Source: Teichococcus oryzae (GTDB lineage: Bacteria > Pseudomonadota > Alphaproteobacteria > Acetobacterales > Acetobacteraceae). From it: a stretch of DNA of 64,000 nt. A program made the translations under genes and the position numbers. Of this stretch, positions 62,464 to 64,000 are shown piece by piece. The notes under the pieces are model-generated. The model did no database searches and was not told the DNA's origin. It saw nothing but the letters and a program-made list of their open reading frames with translations. The DNA lies in NCBI RefSeq assembly GCF_008386565.1, contig NZ_VUKA01000002.1:488522-552521 (forward strand). Direction: 5' to 3'. Each line of letters begins with the position of its first letter. Position 1 is the first letter of the stretch.

Positions 62464-64000
62464 ATGGCTGAAGGTCTGACGCCTGGCAACGCAACAGCAC
62501 CTTCGTTGGAAGGGCGGCATCCGGTACCCTGTATCAGCGCTTCATCTTTCTGGGTGCCGAAGCACATTCCTGAATCCGCCTGGCTGGAGCATGGGCCGTT
62601 CGCCTTCTGGTTGATCGAGGCCGCGAAGCCGCGTTGCCTTGTCGAACTCGGCACGCATAACGGCTATTCTTATTTCGCCTTTTGCCAGGCGGTGAAGCAG
62701 CTCGGCCTGGAAACGAAGTGCCATGCCATCGACAGCTGGCAAGGCGACGAGCATGCCGGCTTCTATGGCGAAGAAGTCTTCCAGCTCGTCAGCGGGATCA
62801 ACGCCCAGGATTATGCCAGCTTTTCCCGGCTGACGCGCAGCTTCTTCCAGGAAGCATTGCAGCAGTTCGAGGATGGCTCGATCGATCTCCTGCATATCGA
62901 TGGCCGCCACACTTATGAGGATGTGCTGGAGGATTACTCGTCCTGGCGGCCCAAGCTTTCCGAACGCGGCGTGGTTCTGTTCCACGATACCCGCGTCCGG
63001 GAACGCGGCTTCGGCGTTTTCAGGCTTTGGGCTGAAATCGCGGAAGCGCATCCTTCCTTTGAGTTCCATCATGGCCATGGCCTGGGGGTGCTGGCCGTCG
63101 GGCCCGAGATCCCGCCGGGCCTGAGGCCGCTCTTCTCAAGCGATCCTGCCGAGCGCGAAGCCATCCGCGCCGCCTATGAGCGGCTTGGCGCCGCGGTTTC
63201 GCAGCATTACCAATTGGCCACCGCCGCGCGGGACCAGGCCCTTGAGGATCACTCCGCCGAGCTGGAGACGGTCCGGGAGCAGCTGAGCGAGCATAGTGTC
63301 GCCCTGAGCGGAGCCCGTCAGGCACTGGCCGCGGGCCAGCAGGAACAGGAAGAACTGGGCCGGCGGCTCCGCGAGGCCGAGGAGCGCGCCGACAATGCCG
63401 AAGCCTCGCTCCAGGCGGCCGGCGCGCAGCTGGGCACGCTGCAGCAGCATTCCGAGACGTTGCAGGAGCATGCCAGGGCGCTGCGGCGGACGGCCGAGGT
63501 GCTGCGCGCCGAGCTTCTGGAACAGACGCGCCTCAGCGAGCAGCAGAACAACATGATCGCGCTGCTGACCGGCCAGGAGCAGGCGGCGCGCGAAACCCTG
63601 CGGCAATTGCAGCAAAGCACCCTGTGGCGCAGCATGGGCCCGGTGCGCCGGGGATTGGCCCTGATCCCGGAGCCGGTGCGGCGGCGCATGCGTGGCAGGA
63701 GCGGCACCATCCAACCCGCCCTTCCGGCGCCGCCCGGGCATTTCCCCGCCGCGGCCGCGCCGCCCACCGCAAGCCTTCCGGATGCTGGCGAGATGCCCGC
63801 GCTTCCTTCCCCCGACCATAACCGCGACAAGGGCGCCCAGGAGGTTGCTGCCGTTTCCAGCAGCCGCCCGGAGCCGCTGCCCTGGCCGCCACGCCGCATT
63901 TCCACCAACGGTTCCGATATGACGCGCAGGCTGTGTATTTTTTCGTTTTACGATCCGCATGGGGTTGTGGACGATTACGTTGTTTACTTGCTGGAGAAGC
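62464..64000 (+). CDS. methyltransferase/coiled-coil protein with RgpF-like domain (3' truncated by window edge)
   Basis: Reading frame open to the window end, 512 residues visible. A class I SAM methyltransferase of the Methyltransf_24 type comes first (CLVELGTHNGYSYFAFCQ near 59-76, LLHIDGRHTYEDVLEDYSSW, GVVLFHDTR). A long coiled coil (about 240-395, many Glu/Gln/Leu heptads such as LREAEERADNAEASLQ) and a Pro/Ala linker follow. The last residues (RLCIFSFYDPHGVVDDYVVY) match the start of rhamnan-synthesis F proteins. It is likely a multidomain surface-polysaccharide enzyme. ATG 62464 follows GGAACTGGA. Confidence 0.8.
   Translation, partial: MAEGLTPGNATAPSLEGRHPVPCISASSFWVPKHIPESAWLEHGPFAFWLIEAAKPRCLVELGTHNGYSYFAFCQAVKQLGLETKCHAIDSWQGDEHAGFYGEEVFQLVSGINAQDYASFSRLTRSFFQEALQQFEDGSIDLLHIDGRHTYEDVLEDYSSWRPKLSERGVVLFHDTRVRERGFGVFRLWAEIAEAHPSFEFHHGHGLGVLAVGPEIPPGLRPLFSSDPAEREAIRAAYERLGAAVSQHYQLATAARDQALEDHSAELETVREQLSEHSVALSGARQALAAGQQEQEELGRRLREAEERADNAEASLQAAGAQLGTLQQHSETLQEHARALRRTAEVLRAELLEQTRLSEQQNNMIALLTGQEQAARETLRQLQQSTLWRSMGPVRRGLALIPEPVRRRMRGRSGTIQPALPAPPGHFPAAAAPPTASLPDAGEMPALPSPDHNRDKGAQEVAAVSSSRPEPLPWPPRRISTNGSDMTRRLCIFSFYDPHGVVDDYVVYLLEK

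Overview
The window is 64 kb of GC-rich chromosomal DNA, densely packed with genes and read mostly as overlapping or tightly spaced operons. Several signs point to an alphaproteobacterium of the Acetobacteraceae type, probably Roseomonas-like: a Bug-type (tripartite tricarboxylate transporter) binding protein, the order HDAC-like/xseB/ispA/dxs/tlyA, the order lptC/lptA/lptB/rpoN/hpf, and PlcP/Agt-type lipid genes. The taxonomy is inferred from gene content only. No rRNA, CRISPR array, insertion sequence or phage gene was seen. There is one tRNA gene, tRNA-Leu(CAG).

Region 1 (1-15751) is an acyl-CoA catabolism zone. On the plus strand an acyl-CoA dehydrogenase, an SDR and an APH-like phosphotransferase form a triad like the levulinate/4-hydroxyacid (Lva, ACAD10/11) module. 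A lactonase-like protein, an IclR regulator and a Bug binding protein follow. On the minus strand (13735 down to 5851) lies an operon of acyl-CoA synthetase, MaoC hydratase, two dissimilar acyl-CoA dehydrogenases, a thiolase-like protein without the usual nucleophilic Cys, a DUF35 partner and an MFE-2-like SDR. This is the gene set expected for retro-aldol side-chain degradation of a branched or cyclic acyl-CoA. A nitronate monooxygenase and an enoyl-CoA hydratase run divergently from it.

Region 2 (15844-29074) is housekeeping: a ROK sugar kinase, a small PH-like protein, a TusA-like protein, an HDAC-like hydrolase, xseB, ispA, dxs and tlyA. The facing minus-strand run holds fabI, four small disordered proteins, aroC and an unrecognised 400-residue protein. 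pdxH and a universal stress protein follow.

Region 3 (29088-36769) carries the LPS transport and sigma-54 cluster (hpf, rpoN, lptB, lptA, lptC), a short RNase D, tRNA-Leu, a polar amino-acid-type binding protein and a nicotinamidase. Region 4 (36902-40669) has an inositol-phosphatase-like gene and a DAG-kinase/PlcP/Agt set that looks like a phospholipid-to-glycolipid remodelling module.

Region 5 (41095-57137) mixes a hybrid histidine kinase, a GlsB-like membrane protein, an MDR oxidoreductase, mobB and moeA, an IsdG-like haem monooxygenase, a CBS protein, an SLC13 permease with RCK_C domains, an amide/branched-chain-type binding protein, a CheY-like regulator with a large hybrid kinase, and an AI-2E family exporter with a long C-terminal tail. 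Region 6 (57159-64000) holds acnA divergent from a GntR regulator and prpF. The window ends inside a large methyltransferase/coiled-coil/RgpF-like polysaccharide gene.
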